Shown: positions 15,655 through 23,785 of the stretch, piece after piece
How positions within the stretch are numbered: position 1 is the stretch's first letter
How the letters are laid out: every line of letters starts with the position of its first letter
From: Microbacterium helvum
GTDB lineage: Bacteria; Actinomycetota; Actinomycetes; Actinomycetales; Microbacteriaceae
Length of the DNA stretch: 64,000 bases
Assembly: GCF_014779795.1 (NCBI RefSeq)
Contig: NZ_JACXZS010000005.1
Coordinates: 186,001 to 250,000 of the forward strand
Reading direction: 5' to 3'
Position numbers and translations under genes: made by a program
The notes under the pieces: generated by a model
Told to the model about the DNA's origin: nothing
Databases searched by the model: none
Seen by the model: only the letters and a program-made list of their open reading frames with translations

Positions 15655-15675
15655 CTGGGGGAGTAGGTTTCACGC

Positions 15676-16554
15676 ATGGATTGGGACGACGCGATCGCCC
15701 TCTTCGCGACGTCGCAGCGCTCCCGCGGCTACTCGGCCCGCACGGTCGACAACCGCGTCGAGCTCGCGCGACGGCTGCGCCGGCTGCTCGACGACAAACC
15801 GCTCGACGACATCGTCAGGCTCGATCTGCAGCAGGTCCTCGGCCGCGGTATCGCGAACTCATCGATGACGCGCGAGCGCACCGACATGCAGGCGCTGTTC
15901 CGCTTCCTGCACGCCGAGGGGTTCATCACGACCGATCCGTCCGCGACGCTCGACCGAATCAAGGGATCCCGCGTCGGCAAGCCGCGGCCATACACGATCG
16001 ACGAGATCTCCGACCTACTCACCTCCGGCGCGTACCGACGCACCCGCGTCATGATCATGCTCGGCTACCTGCACGGGCTGCGAGCTCACGAGGTCGCCCA
16101 GGTCGACGGGCGCGACTTCGACCTCGTCGAGATGATGCACACCATCGTCGGCAAGGGCGGCGTCGAGCGGCGCGTGCCGATCCACGCCGTCGTCGCCGCC
16201 GAGATCCCGTACATGCCGGCCGAGGGCTGGTGGTTCCCGGCGCGCGGCGGCCGCACCGGGCACATCCACTGGAAGAGCGTCTCGGACCTGATGTCACGGG
16301 CGAAGAAACGCGCCGGCATCACCGCGCGCCGCAAGACCGGGCACTCGCTCCGTCACAGCTTCGGAACCGAGCTCGTCAAGGGCGGCGCCGACCTGCGCAC
16401 AACGCAGGAAATGCTCGGGCATGCGTCGCTCGCCACCACGCAGATCTACGTCGACGTCGACCAGGAGCGCATGGCCGCGGCATCCGCAGCGCTGCCCGTG
16501 CCGACGATCCCCTTTCGATCCGGCCGGCGTTCGCGGCAGGATGTTGTCACATGA
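15676..16554 (+). CDS. Tyrosine recombinase 2 (XerC/D-like)
   Basis: Second recombinase, 292 residues. The catalytic residues are all present: Arg in LHGLRAHEV, Lys in VGKGGVERRV, HSLRHSFGTE, GHASLATTQ and Tyr in IYVDVD. It shares the general plan of integrase 1 but only scattered identities, so the pair is not a fresh duplication. Unlike integrase 1 it ends in a basic tail (RSGRRSRQDVVT) without a degradation-tag look. The stop overlaps the start of the lipoprotein gene as ATGA. Whether it works with integrase 1 or is the actual integrase is open. Confidence 0.87.
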   Translation: MDWDDAIALFATSQRSRGYSARTVDNRVELARRLRRLLDDKPLDDIVRLDLQQVLGRGIANSSMTRERTDMQALFRFLHAEGFITTDPSATLDRIKGSRVGKPRPYTIDEISDLLTSGAYRRTRVMIMLGYLHGLRAHEVAQVDGRDFDLVEMMHTIVGKGGVERRVPIHAVVAAEIPYMPAEGWWFPARGGRTGHIHWKSVSDLMSRAKKRAGITARRKTGHSLRHSFGTELVKGGADLRTTQEMLGHASLATTQIYVDVDQERMAAASAALPVPTIPFRSGRRSRQDVVT

Positions 16555-16874
16555 CACGACATGTGACAGCGGCGGCTCTGGTGGTCCTGTCGGCGATCGT
16601 GCTGAGCAGCTGCGCGGCGCCGGCCGTCGTCGAGACAAAGGATGAACAGATCGAGCGGACGGCGACTGCGCTCGAGCTCCTCTACGAGCAGAAGTTCGGC
16701 GAGGACCTGGCCGACGCGCTCGGCGATGATTGGTTCACGCGCATCGCGACCGACATCGTCGAGCATTGCGATGACGAGAACTTCCGCATGGGCTACATCG
16801 CGGGGTTCCAGGATCAGTCGCCGCTCGATGAGATCATCGACGACGTCTGGGATATCTCCTGCTCGCCGTCCTAG
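16551..16874 (+). CDS. Small phage lipoprotein
   Basis: A 107-residue protein with a signal peptide and the lipobox LSSC at residues 18-21, so it should be lipid-anchored on the outer membrane face. The mature part is acidic and helical, with two further cysteines (HCDDEN and ISCSPS) that could form a disulfide. I recognise no domain. The ATG overlaps the stop of recombinase 2, and the start lies in a TCACATGACACGACATGTGA palindrome typical of this prophage. Expression from a lysogen would fit a superinfection-exclusion protein, which is inference. It converges on the next gene with a 4-nt overlap. Confidence 0.65.
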   Translation: MTRHVTAAALVVLSAIVLSSCAAPAVVETKDEQIERTATALELLYEQKFGEDLADALGDDWFTRIATDIVEHCDDENFRMGYIAGFQDQSPLDEIIDDVWDISCSPS

Positions 16875-17215
16875 GCCGTGTCCTGTGTCGTGTCCTGTGA
16901 CACGTCCTGTGTCATGGTGCGGTTGTTGGTTCCGGCGTAGTGGCCGGCGGCGTACCCGACGCCGCCGCCCACGACGGCGCTGATGATGCTGATGATGCCG
17001 CCGCCCCAGCCGGACAGGATCTGCGTGGCGTTCTCGCTGATGCCGGCCTGGTCGCCGTTCACGAGCGCGTCGTAGAGCACCGCGAACACGAACAGGTTCA
17101 GGGCGGTGCAGATCCCGACCGCCAGCACGAGCGCAACCAGTGTCGCGCCGGCGCGCTGGATCCGCTGCCGTCGCGACAGGGGCAGCGGGATGTCGTGCGA
17201 CATGTCGCCGGGCAT
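16871..17215 (-). CDS. Small membrane protein, holin candidate
   Basis: A 114-residue protein with two hydrophobic helices, roughly residues 23-46 and 70-92, the second rich in glycine (VVGGGVGYAAGHYAG). Both ends are polar. The C-terminus is a short TQD repeat encoded by the TGTCCTGTG repeats at 16879-16917. Size, two membrane helices and position after the tail-fibre and putative lysin genes fit a phage holin, but no family signature proves it. It is the last gene of the long minus-strand late unit. Confidence 0.5.
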   Translation of the reverse strand: MPGDMSHDIPLPLSRRQRIQRAGATLVALVLAVGICTALNLFVFAVLYDALVNGDQAGISENATQILSGWGGGIISIISAVVGGGVGYAAGHYAGTNNRTMTQDVSQDTTQDTA

Positions 17216-17225
17216 GGGGCGGGGA

Positions 17226-17930
17226 CTATTCGCCCTTGCCGGGGCCGCTCTTGGCCAGCGCGTCGATCTTCTCGTTGAGCTGCAGCTGCAGAGTCTTGAT
17301 GTCGGCGAGCTCCTGAATCCAGGTGTTCTCGCCCTCCGTGGCCACGCTCGTCGGCTCGCCCTCGCTGCGCACCACGACGGGCCGGCGTCCGGCGGCGATG
17401 TCGGCGAGGCTCTGCCCCACCGACTTGGTGCCGTCCGGCATCGAGGGCCCGCCGAAGAATATCGCGTTGTAGATCTCGTTGATTTGCTTCTCAGCTTCGG
17501 CGCTCATCTCGTCTCCTCCTAGGGTGATCGGGCAGTCGAGCACGTGGTCGGTCCACCCGAGGTATTCGCGGCCGGTCTGGTCGATCCGGCCCTGGATAGA
17601 CACGAGGCCGGTCGAGCCCCACGTCGGATAGTCGGTGGCGGCTGACTGGTCGCCGTTGATGCCGCCGGCGATGAAGACGTCGCCGTCCATGTTGCCGTCG
17701 CTGAATCGCCGGCCGAGCCAGATGAGCGCGCCGGGTGGCGGGTTGCGATCGCCGGGGTGTTTCCCGGAGCTCGCCTCCCACGCCTTGTATGCCGTCGGCA
17801 GGGCGCTCATGCCGGTTGTGGCGCCCGCGGCCGCGCACGCCTGCCACACGTAGTACCAGCACGCGCCGTGGCGTGAGAGCGGCGCGTAGCCGAGCAGGAT
17901 GCCATGCGCTTTCTGGCCGTCACACGACAT
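17226..17930 (-). CDS. Phage protein with CHAP-like N-terminus, possible endolysin or tail-associated protein
   Basis: A 234-residue protein. Residues 22-32 (GACWYYVWQAC) resemble the catalytic Cys motif of CHAP amidases, and PPPGALIWLG followed by GDVFIAGG matches their later strands. However, the expected GHV histidine is replaced by Asp, so hydrolase activity is doubtful. The last 65 residues look like a coiled coil (NTWIQELADIKTLQLQL). Position between tail fibre and holin-like gene is where actinophages place the endolysin. No other lysin is visible in the element. The start overlaps the tail-fibre gene by 11 nt. Confidence 0.45.
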   Translation of the reverse strand: MSCDGQKAHGILLGYAPLSRHGACWYYVWQACAAAGATTGMSALPTAYKAWEASSGKHPGDRNPPPGALIWLGRRFSDGNMDGDVFIAGGINGDQSAATDYPTWGSTGLVSIQGRIDQTGREYLGWTDHVLDCPITLGGDEMSAEAEKQINEIYNAIFFGGPSMPDGTKSVGQSLADIAAGRRPVVVRSEGEPTSVATEGENTWIQELADIKTLQLQLNEKIDALAKSGPGKGE

Positions 17931-18822
17931 GGTCGTCTCCGTTCTCGATCGCCCACAGGCGCTCGTTCAGCTGCGCGATCTGCGCCCGCATGAGCGCGAT
18001 GTCGTCGATCGCGTCGGGGATCGGGTTGCCGGCGTCGTCGCGCGCCAGGTGCGAGCCGACGACGCGCTGCCCGATGACGCGCTGCCCGATGATGGTCTGC
18101 CCGACGATCGCGCCGTCCTCGTCGAGCTCGTCGTCGTAGACGTCCTCGACGACGTCTTCGACCTCGGTGACGCGCTCGTAGACGACGAACGGACGCAGCG
18201 CAGGACTCGCGTCGAGGTCCTCGGCGATGTACCCGGTGCGGACGGTGCGCGACGGGTCGTCTTTCATCACGAAGCTGTGCAGCTGCGGGAACAGATCGCC
18301 GAGCGCCTCGGGCGCGACCGGCGTGATCTCGTCCTTGTAGCGGCGCGACGAGGCGCCCTTCGACACGCGCCCGTCGCCGTTGAGGTAGCAGACCGTGTAT
18401 GACGAGCTCGCGGGCGTCGCGGCGGGCAGGTACAGGTTCCCTGACAGGGTGCCGCCCGACAGCGGCAGGTAGGAACCGCCAGTGCCGACCAGCTGCAGCT
18501 CGGACCCGTTGGACACACCAGGTGCGCGGAACGCGATGCGACCGAACCCGGGCGAGTAGAACGCCAGGCCGGTGCCGATGCCGTCTTCGACGGCGCCGAT
18601 GTTCGTGCGCGCGGCCGCGCCGGTGGTCGCGCCGGTGCCGCCCTTGCTGATGCCGAGCGGCCACACCTTCGCGATCAGGGTGTTGAACATCGTGACGATG
18701 TAGTCGCGGGTCTTGTTGATCGATCGCCAGCCGTCGCGCCAGTCTTCGGTGCCGTCCATCACGGCCATGCCGTTGGCGAGGGCGGTGTCGCCTTCCTTGC
18801 CGGTGTATGGGGTATCGGGCAT
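17920..18822 (-). CDS. Tail fibre with C-terminal S74 intramolecular chaperone domain
   Basis: Receptor-binding or fibre protein of 300 residues. The N-terminal third is a linker, LPLSGGTLSGNLYL near residue 125 is the collar typical of fibres before the chaperone, and SSRRYKDEITPV followed by GYIAEDLD is the peptidase_S74 (endosialidase-type) chaperone signature. This domain folds the trimer and then cuts itself off after a Ser in the SSRRYK region. The end carries an unusual tandem repeat (IGQRV units) and a coiled coil. The ATG at 18822 has GGAGG 7 nt upstream, and shares one base with the stop of the preceding gene. Confidence 0.8.
   Translation of the reverse strand: MPDTPYTGKEGDTALANGMAVMDGTEDWRDGWRSINKTRDYIVTMFNTLIAKVWPLGISKGGTGATTGAAARTNIGAVEDGIGTGLAFYSPGFGRIAFRAPGVSNGSELQLVGTGGSYLPLSGGTLSGNLYLPAATPASSSYTVCYLNGDGRVSKGASSRRYKDEITPVAPEALGDLFPQLHSFVMKDDPSRTVRTGYIAEDLDASPALRPFVVYERVTEVEDVVEDVYDDELDEDGAIVGQTIIGQRVIGQRVVGSHLARDDAGNPIPDAIDDIALMRAQIAQLNERLWAIENGDDHVV
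18061..18105 (-). repeat. Three 15-bp tandem units in the tail-fibre gene
   Basis: GACGCGCTGCCCGAT occurs twice back to back, and a third, diverged unit follows. They encode IGQRV-type pentapeptides after the chaperone core. Such repeats can change length by slippage. Confidence 0.7.
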
Positions 18823-21050
18823 CAGGCTGCCTCCGTCCAGGATTCGCCGACCGGGCCGGTGGTCCACGCGGCGGCCGGCTGCAGGATCCACGCGTGCTCG
18901 GGGGTGTCGGTGCTGCGTAGGGTGAGGGTCATCTGGTCACCGGTGAGATCGAACTGCACCGACTGCGCCTTACCGGTCTGCGCAGGCAGCCCGTCGAAGT
19001 TGCCAGACACCGGCTGCTCGGCGGCCGCGGTGAGATCGGCGAACATGGTCGCCTCGATCTGCCGGCCGCGCTGTTGCGCGCTGCGCACGGCCGCTTCCGC
19101 TCGCCCGGGCCCCGGATATGCGGCGTCGACTTCGAGGTAGTCGACGAGGCTCGGCGGGGTGTTCAGCGCGAACGCGTCGACACGCTCGTACTGGATACCG
19201 GCGCGACTGGTCCACTTGTAGCGGACCACGCGAGCGTCGTACCAGATCCCGGCGTCGCGGTCGATGGTGTCGCTGCCGGCGTGCATGTTGACCGCGTAGC
19301 GGACGGTGATCGACCCGTCTTCGAGGTAGTTGGCGTCGCGCAGCGTCCACTCGCGGCGCTCGTTGCACACCAGGCGCTGACCGAAGCGCTGCACGATCGG
19401 GCCGAGGAACTCGAGCGCGCTGCGGCCGGCGTACCAGGTGAGCCCGTCCGGGGTGGCCGCGTCGACGAGCCTGGTGCGTTTCGACACCGACGCGTGCGCG
19501 GCATCCGCAAAGCTGTAGTCGTACTGCGCGGTGTCCGGCGTGCCGCCGTCGAAGTACGTGCGATCGTTCGCCTCGTCGCCGGTCGATTCCGACAGGCGCC
19601 AGCCCGTGATCCCGAAGTAGACGCCGTAGGCGAGGCTGCCCAGCACGTTGAGACGGACGCGCGCTCTTACGGCCGTCTCGGGGGCGAAGAACGCGGTCCC
19701 GGCGCGTTGCCAGTTGCCGTCGCCGGTGATCTGGCTGGGCGTCGCGAATCCGACGATGTTCCCGTTCGAGTCGTACAGGATCGCGTCGACCGTGACGTTG
19801 ACGCCGGCGGGCGGGTTCGCGGATGCACTGAGCTCGTAGAGCTTCCCGGGCGAGACGCCGATGATGTTCTCGCCGATGAACACGTAGACGCCCGTCGACG
19901 ACGTCGCCTGGTTCGCGTACAGCTGCACGTAGCTCGGCGCGTAGGACGGGCCGCCGGATGCGACGCGGCTGATCGTCGCGCCGCCGGATGCCCAGGTGAC
20001 CGCCCAGTCCGTCGTGTTCGATCCAGCGCGCGGGTTGCGGATCAGGTTCTGCGAGTCCGCCAGCGCCGGCACCGGGAAGTCCTCGCCGCCGGGCTGCAGC
20101 ACCCGATACCGGTACGGCCGCAATGTCGACCCGACGTCCAGCTGCACACCGGTCACCCGGATCGCCGAGTTCACCTGCGGGTACGGGGCACCCGATGACC
20201 TGAACCGGGGACGAACGTAGGCCGCGTTCGCCGGCGCGGTCGCTGTCAGCGACCATCGCTTGTACGAACCGGTGACGGCGGCGGCGGGGCTGTTCGCCTC
20301 AGAGATTGTGGCGCCGGCAGCCGTAAACCACTGCACGCCGATCGCCCAGTTGCCGGGGATCGAGGAACCCTGCGCATAGCACGACACCGTGTACGCCTGG
20401 CCAGGCGTGACGGGCATACTCGTCGTTGTCCCGAACATCATTTGCGACGTCGTCGCTGTCTGCGCTGCTGTCCAGGTAGCTTTCGCGTAGTTTGAGAACG
20501 GGATGCCGTCGATCGTCGTCGGACCCATGTTCAGCTGCAGCGTGCCTGCGCCGCTGGTGCCCCAGCCCATGCCCCAGTCGGAACCGGTGCCGGCCTCGGG
20601 GTACAGAACGAGGTTGTACGGAATGCCGGCGTTCATCAGCGCGCCGTCGACGATTGCGCGCAGCGAGTCCTGGTGTGCGAGGGCGCTGCTGTCGTCCATG
20701 AGCGCCCGATAGTCGTCGAGCAGCGCTTCGTCAGACGCGAGCGTGAGCTGCAGCGGGGACGCGTCCTGCTCGTTGGGGCGGCGGCGGACATGCAGATCGA
20801 AGTCGCGGGTCTGCACGTTGCCGGCGGCGTCGGTGCGGGTGCCGTGGATCAGCACCCGAGGTGGCGGCGACTGCCGCGGGTCGAGCTTGTCGATGATCGC
20901 CTGCGAGGGGCGGGCGATCGTGAGCTCGCACGACACGTGCGGCGCTTGGCCGGCGTCGAGCTTGATCCGCCCGGCCGCTTCGTCGTCGATGTGCAGCTGG
21001 TCGCCGGTCGACTGCAGCGTCGCGGTGTAGACGAACGCCGCGGCGGTCAC
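18822..21050 (-). CDS. Minor tail protein with repeated carbohydrate-binding-like domains
   Basis: A 742-residue structural protein. The first 150 residues look like a tail-hub fold (siphovirus type: strands, then RDFDLHVRRR). Two related beta-sandwich regions of CBM4/9 type follow, near residues 185-320 and 340-490; each has the WxxxxTAxxxxYVRPR pattern. A C-terminal part ends the protein. Such proteins sit at the tail tip and touch cell-wall sugars. The GTG at 21050 has AGGAGG 7 nt upstream and overlaps the preceding stop as GTGA. The exact subunit (Dit, Tal or spike) cannot be told. Confidence 0.72.
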   Translation of the reverse strand: MTAAAFVYTATLQSTGDQLHIDDEAAGRIKLDAGQAPHVSCELTIARPSQAIIDKLDPRQSPPPRVLIHGTRTDAAGNVQTRDFDLHVRRRPNEQDASPLQLTLASDEALLDDYRALMDDSSALAHQDSLRAIVDGALMNAGIPYNLVLYPEAGTGSDWGMGWGTSGAGTLQLNMGPTTIDGIPFSNYAKATWTAAQTATTSQMMFGTTTSMPVTPGQAYTVSCYAQGSSIPGNWAIGVQWFTAAGATISEANSPAAAVTGSYKRWSLTATAPANAAYVRPRFRSSGAPYPQVNSAIRVTGVQLDVGSTLRPYRYRVLQPGGEDFPVPALADSQNLIRNPRAGSNTTDWAVTWASGGATISRVASGGPSYAPSYVQLYANQATSSTGVYVFIGENIIGVSPGKLYELSASANPPAGVNVTVDAILYDSNGNIVGFATPSQITGDGNWQRAGTAFFAPETAVRARVRLNVLGSLAYGVYFGITGWRLSESTGDEANDRTYFDGGTPDTAQYDYSFADAAHASVSKRTRLVDAATPDGLTWYAGRSALEFLGPIVQRFGQRLVCNERREWTLRDANYLEDGSITVRYAVNMHAGSDTIDRDAGIWYDARVVRYKWTSRAGIQYERVDAFALNTPPSLVDYLEVDAAYPGPGRAEAAVRSAQQRGRQIEATMFADLTAAAEQPVSGNFDGLPAQTGKAQSVQFDLTGDQMTLTLRSTDTPEHAWILQPAAAWTTGPVGESWTEAA

Positions 21051-21412
21051 GGGGTGACCTCCTGGTACGGCACGGTCACGGTCCACATGTCGCTGTCGGT
21101 GTCGAGCTCGCAGCCGACCGTGCCGCCGTCCTGGACGACGTAGGTCATGTTGATCGTCGACGCTTCGTCGGTGGTGAAGGTGAACACGAGCGCCTTCGCG
21201 TGCGCGTCCTGGGCGGCTTTCGCGTCCGTCTCAGCGTCGAACCACAGGTTCAGGGTGCCGGTGCGGCGGTGCGCGGGCCGCAGGCTCACGTCGGACTCCT
21301 GCGACCCGAGGATCGGATAGACCTTGTTCGCCGATCGCCGATTCGACTGGTAGCCGGCGACGACGGTCGGGTTGATGGTGATGCCGCCCGTGGCGGTGAT
21401 CGTGGTCGTCAT
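21047..21412 (-). CDS. Phage tail-associated protein of unknown role
   Basis: A 121-residue beta-rich protein (GITINPTVVAGYQSNRR at its start, then LWFDAETDAKAAQDAHAKA and VVQDGG). It lies between tape measure and tail-hub genes, where small distal-tail proteins are normal, and overlaps both neighbours (TGATG and GTGA). I do not recognise the family; a distal tail or tail-tip role is inferred from position. Confidence 0.6.
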   Translation of the reverse strand: MTTTITATGGITINPTVVAGYQSNRRSANKVYPILGSQESDVSLRPAHRRTGTLNLWFDAETDAKAAQDAHAKALVFTFTTDEASTINMTYVVQDGGTVGCELDTDSDMWTVTVPYQEVTP

Positions 21413-22620
21413 CAGTCCCACCCGTATCCGCCCTTGAGAGGGCCAGGCTGCGTCCCGCCGTCCAGGCGCACGGTCGTGACGTACGCCCACTTCCGCGCCG
21501 GCGTCCAGTTGTCCCACGCGCTCGTGTCGGCCTTGACCGTGAGGGTCGACGTCTGCCCGTCGATCGCCTTCGCCGCGGCGCCGGTCTGCTGGATATCGGT
21601 CGTGGCGGTCTTGGCGGTGGTGTTCACGGCGACCTCGACGCCGCCGGGCAGCTCATAGATCGCGTTGCCGAGGTCGTCGACCTCGCCGGTGGCGGTGCCG
21701 ACCGACATCGCGTACTGGTAGTTGACGGATGCCGCGACCTGCGCCGCCTCCGCGCCCTGCAGATACCCCTCGCTCGCACCCTTGAGCGCCGCCTCGAGCT
21801 CGGCGGTGCGGAACACGGCCGAGCCGATCCCGTCAGCTGCCAGACCGCTCGCGGCCGACCCGCGCTGCGCGCCGGCCTCGAAGTCGTCCCACAGCTGGTT
21901 GAGGTCGTCGCCGCCCATGGCGAGGGCGTTGAGGACCTCGCCGAGATCGCGCGATGACACCTTCGCGATGTCCTGGGCTTGCTTGAACTTGTCGGTGTTG
22001 CTCGTCCACTCGGCGATGCGGGCGGTGTAGCCGGCGGACTCGAGCGCCCCGCCGACGTCGTAGGCCATGCTGAACGCGGTCTCGCGGGCTTCGGATGCGG
22101 CCGCCTCGATGTTCTTGAAGGCGTCGACGACGACGCCGGCAGCGCCGGAGATCAGGTCGAGCCCGACGACGACGCCGGCGCCGGCGCCGAACGCTGTGGC
22201 CATGCCGCCGAGGGCACCGGCGGCGCTCTGGGCGGCGCCGGCGATGTCGCCCGAGAGCACGTCCTGCGCGATCGAGCCGAGCTCCGACAGGCTGCTGCTG
22301 GCGTCGGAGGCGCCCCCTTCGATTCCGGAGGCGATGTCGTCACCGGCCGACGCGGCGGACTTGCCGGCGTCGGCGAGGTCCTCGGTCGAGTCGGTGACCT
22401 CGTCGACGGCGCGCTTCGCCCGGTCGAGGGGCACGCCGAACGCGGTGGAGAAATCCTGCGCGATCTCGTCGCTGGTCTTGCCCGCTTGGCGGCCGAGCTC
22501 GACGGCCTGTTTCATCAGGTCTTCGAGGGCGTCGACGTTGTCGTCGACGGCTGCCTCGGACTTGCCGAGCCCTGAGATCCAGTTCGCGACGTCGGCGAGG
22601 AATCGGACGCTTACTGCCAT
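21412..22620 (-). CDS. Tape measure protein (short)
   Basis: A 402-residue helical, alanine- and glycine-rich protein with a central hydrophobic segment (GGMATAFGAGAGVVVGLDL, near residues 145-165), located after the tail-tube gene. That is the normal plan of siphovirus tape measure proteins, which set tail length and enter the membrane during DNA delivery. At 402 residues it is much shorter than usual, suggesting a very short tail. The start at 22620 overlaps the end of the preceding gene by 10 nt. No frameshifted chaperone pair precedes it, as would be usual. Confidence 0.72.
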   Translation of the reverse strand: MAVSVRFLADVANWISGLGKSEAAVDDNVDALEDLMKQAVELGRQAGKTSDEIAQDFSTAFGVPLDRAKRAVDEVTDSTEDLADAGKSAASAGDDIASGIEGGASDASSSLSELGSIAQDVLSGDIAGAAQSAAGALGGMATAFGAGAGVVVGLDLISGAAGVVVDAFKNIEAAASEARETAFSMAYDVGGALESAGYTARIAEWTSNTDKFKQAQDIAKVSSRDLGEVLNALAMGGDDLNQLWDDFEAGAQRGSAASGLAADGIGSAVFRTAELEAALKGASEGYLQGAEAAQVAASVNYQYAMSVGTATGEVDDLGNAIYELPGGVEVAVNTTAKTATTDIQQTGAAAKAIDGQTSTLTVKADTSAWDNWTPARKWAYVTTVRLDGGTQPGPLKGGYGWD

Positions 22621-23168
22621 GAGCCACCGACCTGGCTGATCACGTCGCCCTCGTCGGTGTCGAACACGGGATCGTCGAACTGCCCCATGAGCCCCTCGAC
22701 CCACGCGGTGACGTAGTCCTGCGACTTGGTGCCGATCGTCGGGTAGATCACCCGGCCCTTCGCGTTGCGCGGCGGGAGGTTGCGGCCGACCCAGATGAGC
22801 GTCGCCGCCTGGAAGGTGCGGCCGCCCGACATGCGGATGGTGCGGCGCCGGTTCGGCGCGGCGATCCGCTTCGGGGTCATGCCGTAGTCGACGGCGTACC
22901 AGTGCGAGGAGTCGAGCCCGCCGGACAGGGACGGGCCGGTGCCGGCGATGAGGGTGAATCCGAGGTCGTCGACGTCGGCGCGCGCGCCCGAGACGAGCAG
23001 CTTCGTCTGCTGCGCGCCGGACGAGGCTGCCTGCAGCGCCGGCACCCAGGACGATTCCACCGCCTGGTCGGCGGCGCCCCTCATCTCGTCCTGGGTGTCG
23101 GATTCTGCGCGCTGCAGCGACAGCAGCAGGTTGCCCATGCTGTCGTTGACGTCGACGATCTTCAGCAT
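22611..23168 (-). CDS. Phage tail-assembly region protein (possibly gp10-like)
   Basis: A 185-residue protein. It begins with a helical part (MGNLLLSLQRAESDTQDEM) and has a middle section with DYGMTPKRIAAPNRRRTIRM. The general look is that of HK97 gp10-type tail-completion proteins, but those usually stand before the tail-tube gene. Here the gene sits between tail tube and tape measure, the slot of the tail chaperones. The start and the preceding stop share one base (TGATG). Function is inferred from position only. Confidence 0.5.
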   Translation of the reverse strand: MLKIVDVNDSMGNLLLSLQRAESDTQDEMRGAADQAVESSWVPALQAASSGAQQTKLLVSGARADVDDLGFTLIAGTGPSLSGGLDSSHWYAVDYGMTPKRIAAPNRRRTIRMSGGRTFQAATLIWVGRNLPPRNAKGRVIYPTIGTKSQDYVTAWVEGLMGQFDDPVFDTDEGDVISQVGGSWQ

Positions 23169-23785
23169 CAGGGTGCCGGCGCCTCCCCGGCGACCCACGT
23201 GGTGCCGTTCCAGTACGCGTGCGAGTTGTCGCCGAGCACCACGTACGAGCCGAGCGCCCACGCCGTCGACGACTCGCCGAGCGCGCCGAGCGCGTTCAGC
23301 GCGGCGAGGTTCGCCGGCGGCGTCGCCCCGCTCGGGGTGAACGACCCGGGCGCCCCCTCGGTGACACCGGTCGGCGGGGTGACCAGCGGGTTGGCGATGA
23401 TCGTGGGCCGCTCGACGAGGTTGAGCGTGATGTCGAACGTGCCATGCTGGTTCGCCGCGCCGCCCACCTGCGGGTCGGGGACCGATGCGACCTTCGCCTC
23501 GAAGAACACGTCGCCGGCGCCGAGCGGCGACCAGGTGACCGGCTCGTCGGCCTTGTTGAAGTTGTCCCACAGGTAGCGCCACAGGGTGCCGTCTTCGAGC
23601 GACTCCTGCACACCGGTGAGGGTGATCGAGTAGCCACGCGACGGCGACGCCGAGTAGTCGCGGTTGATCGCCGGCAGCACGATCGGTTCCGGCGGGTTCT
23701 GGACGATGTTGGTGACGAAGTCGCCGTAGTCGGTGCCCGTGGCCGGGTCGCCGAAGATCAGGACACAGGGTCCGACAAGGGTCAT
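23168..23785 (-). CDS. Major tail tube protein with C-terminal carbohydrate-binding-like module
   Basis: A 205-residue protein in the tail-tube slot upstream of the tape measure. The first 150 residues are beta-rich (SITLTGVQESLEDGTLWRYL; FEAKVASVPDP) as in siphovirus tube subunits. The last 35 residues (WALGSYVVLGDNSHAYWNGT) resemble a chitin-binding ChtBD3-type module with its spaced aromatic residues. Such surface domains on tail tubes are known from other phages. The gene overlaps both neighbours. Confidence 0.68.
   Translation of the reverse strand: MTLVGPCVLIFGDPATGTDYGDFVTNIVQNPPEPIVLPAINRDYSASPSRGYSITLTGVQESLEDGTLWRYLWDNFNKADEPVTWSPLGAGDVFFEAKVASVPDPQVGGAANQHGTFDITLNLVERPTIIANPLVTPPTGVTEGAPGSFTPSGATPPANLAALNALGALGESSTAWALGSYVVLGDNSHAYWNGTTWVAGEAPAP

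Noticed and set aside
14817..16554. The recombinase pair as a separate integron or transposon within the prophage
   Set aside because: No terminal repeats, no cargo beyond the lipoprotein, and the same small-motif start signals as the rest of the phage.
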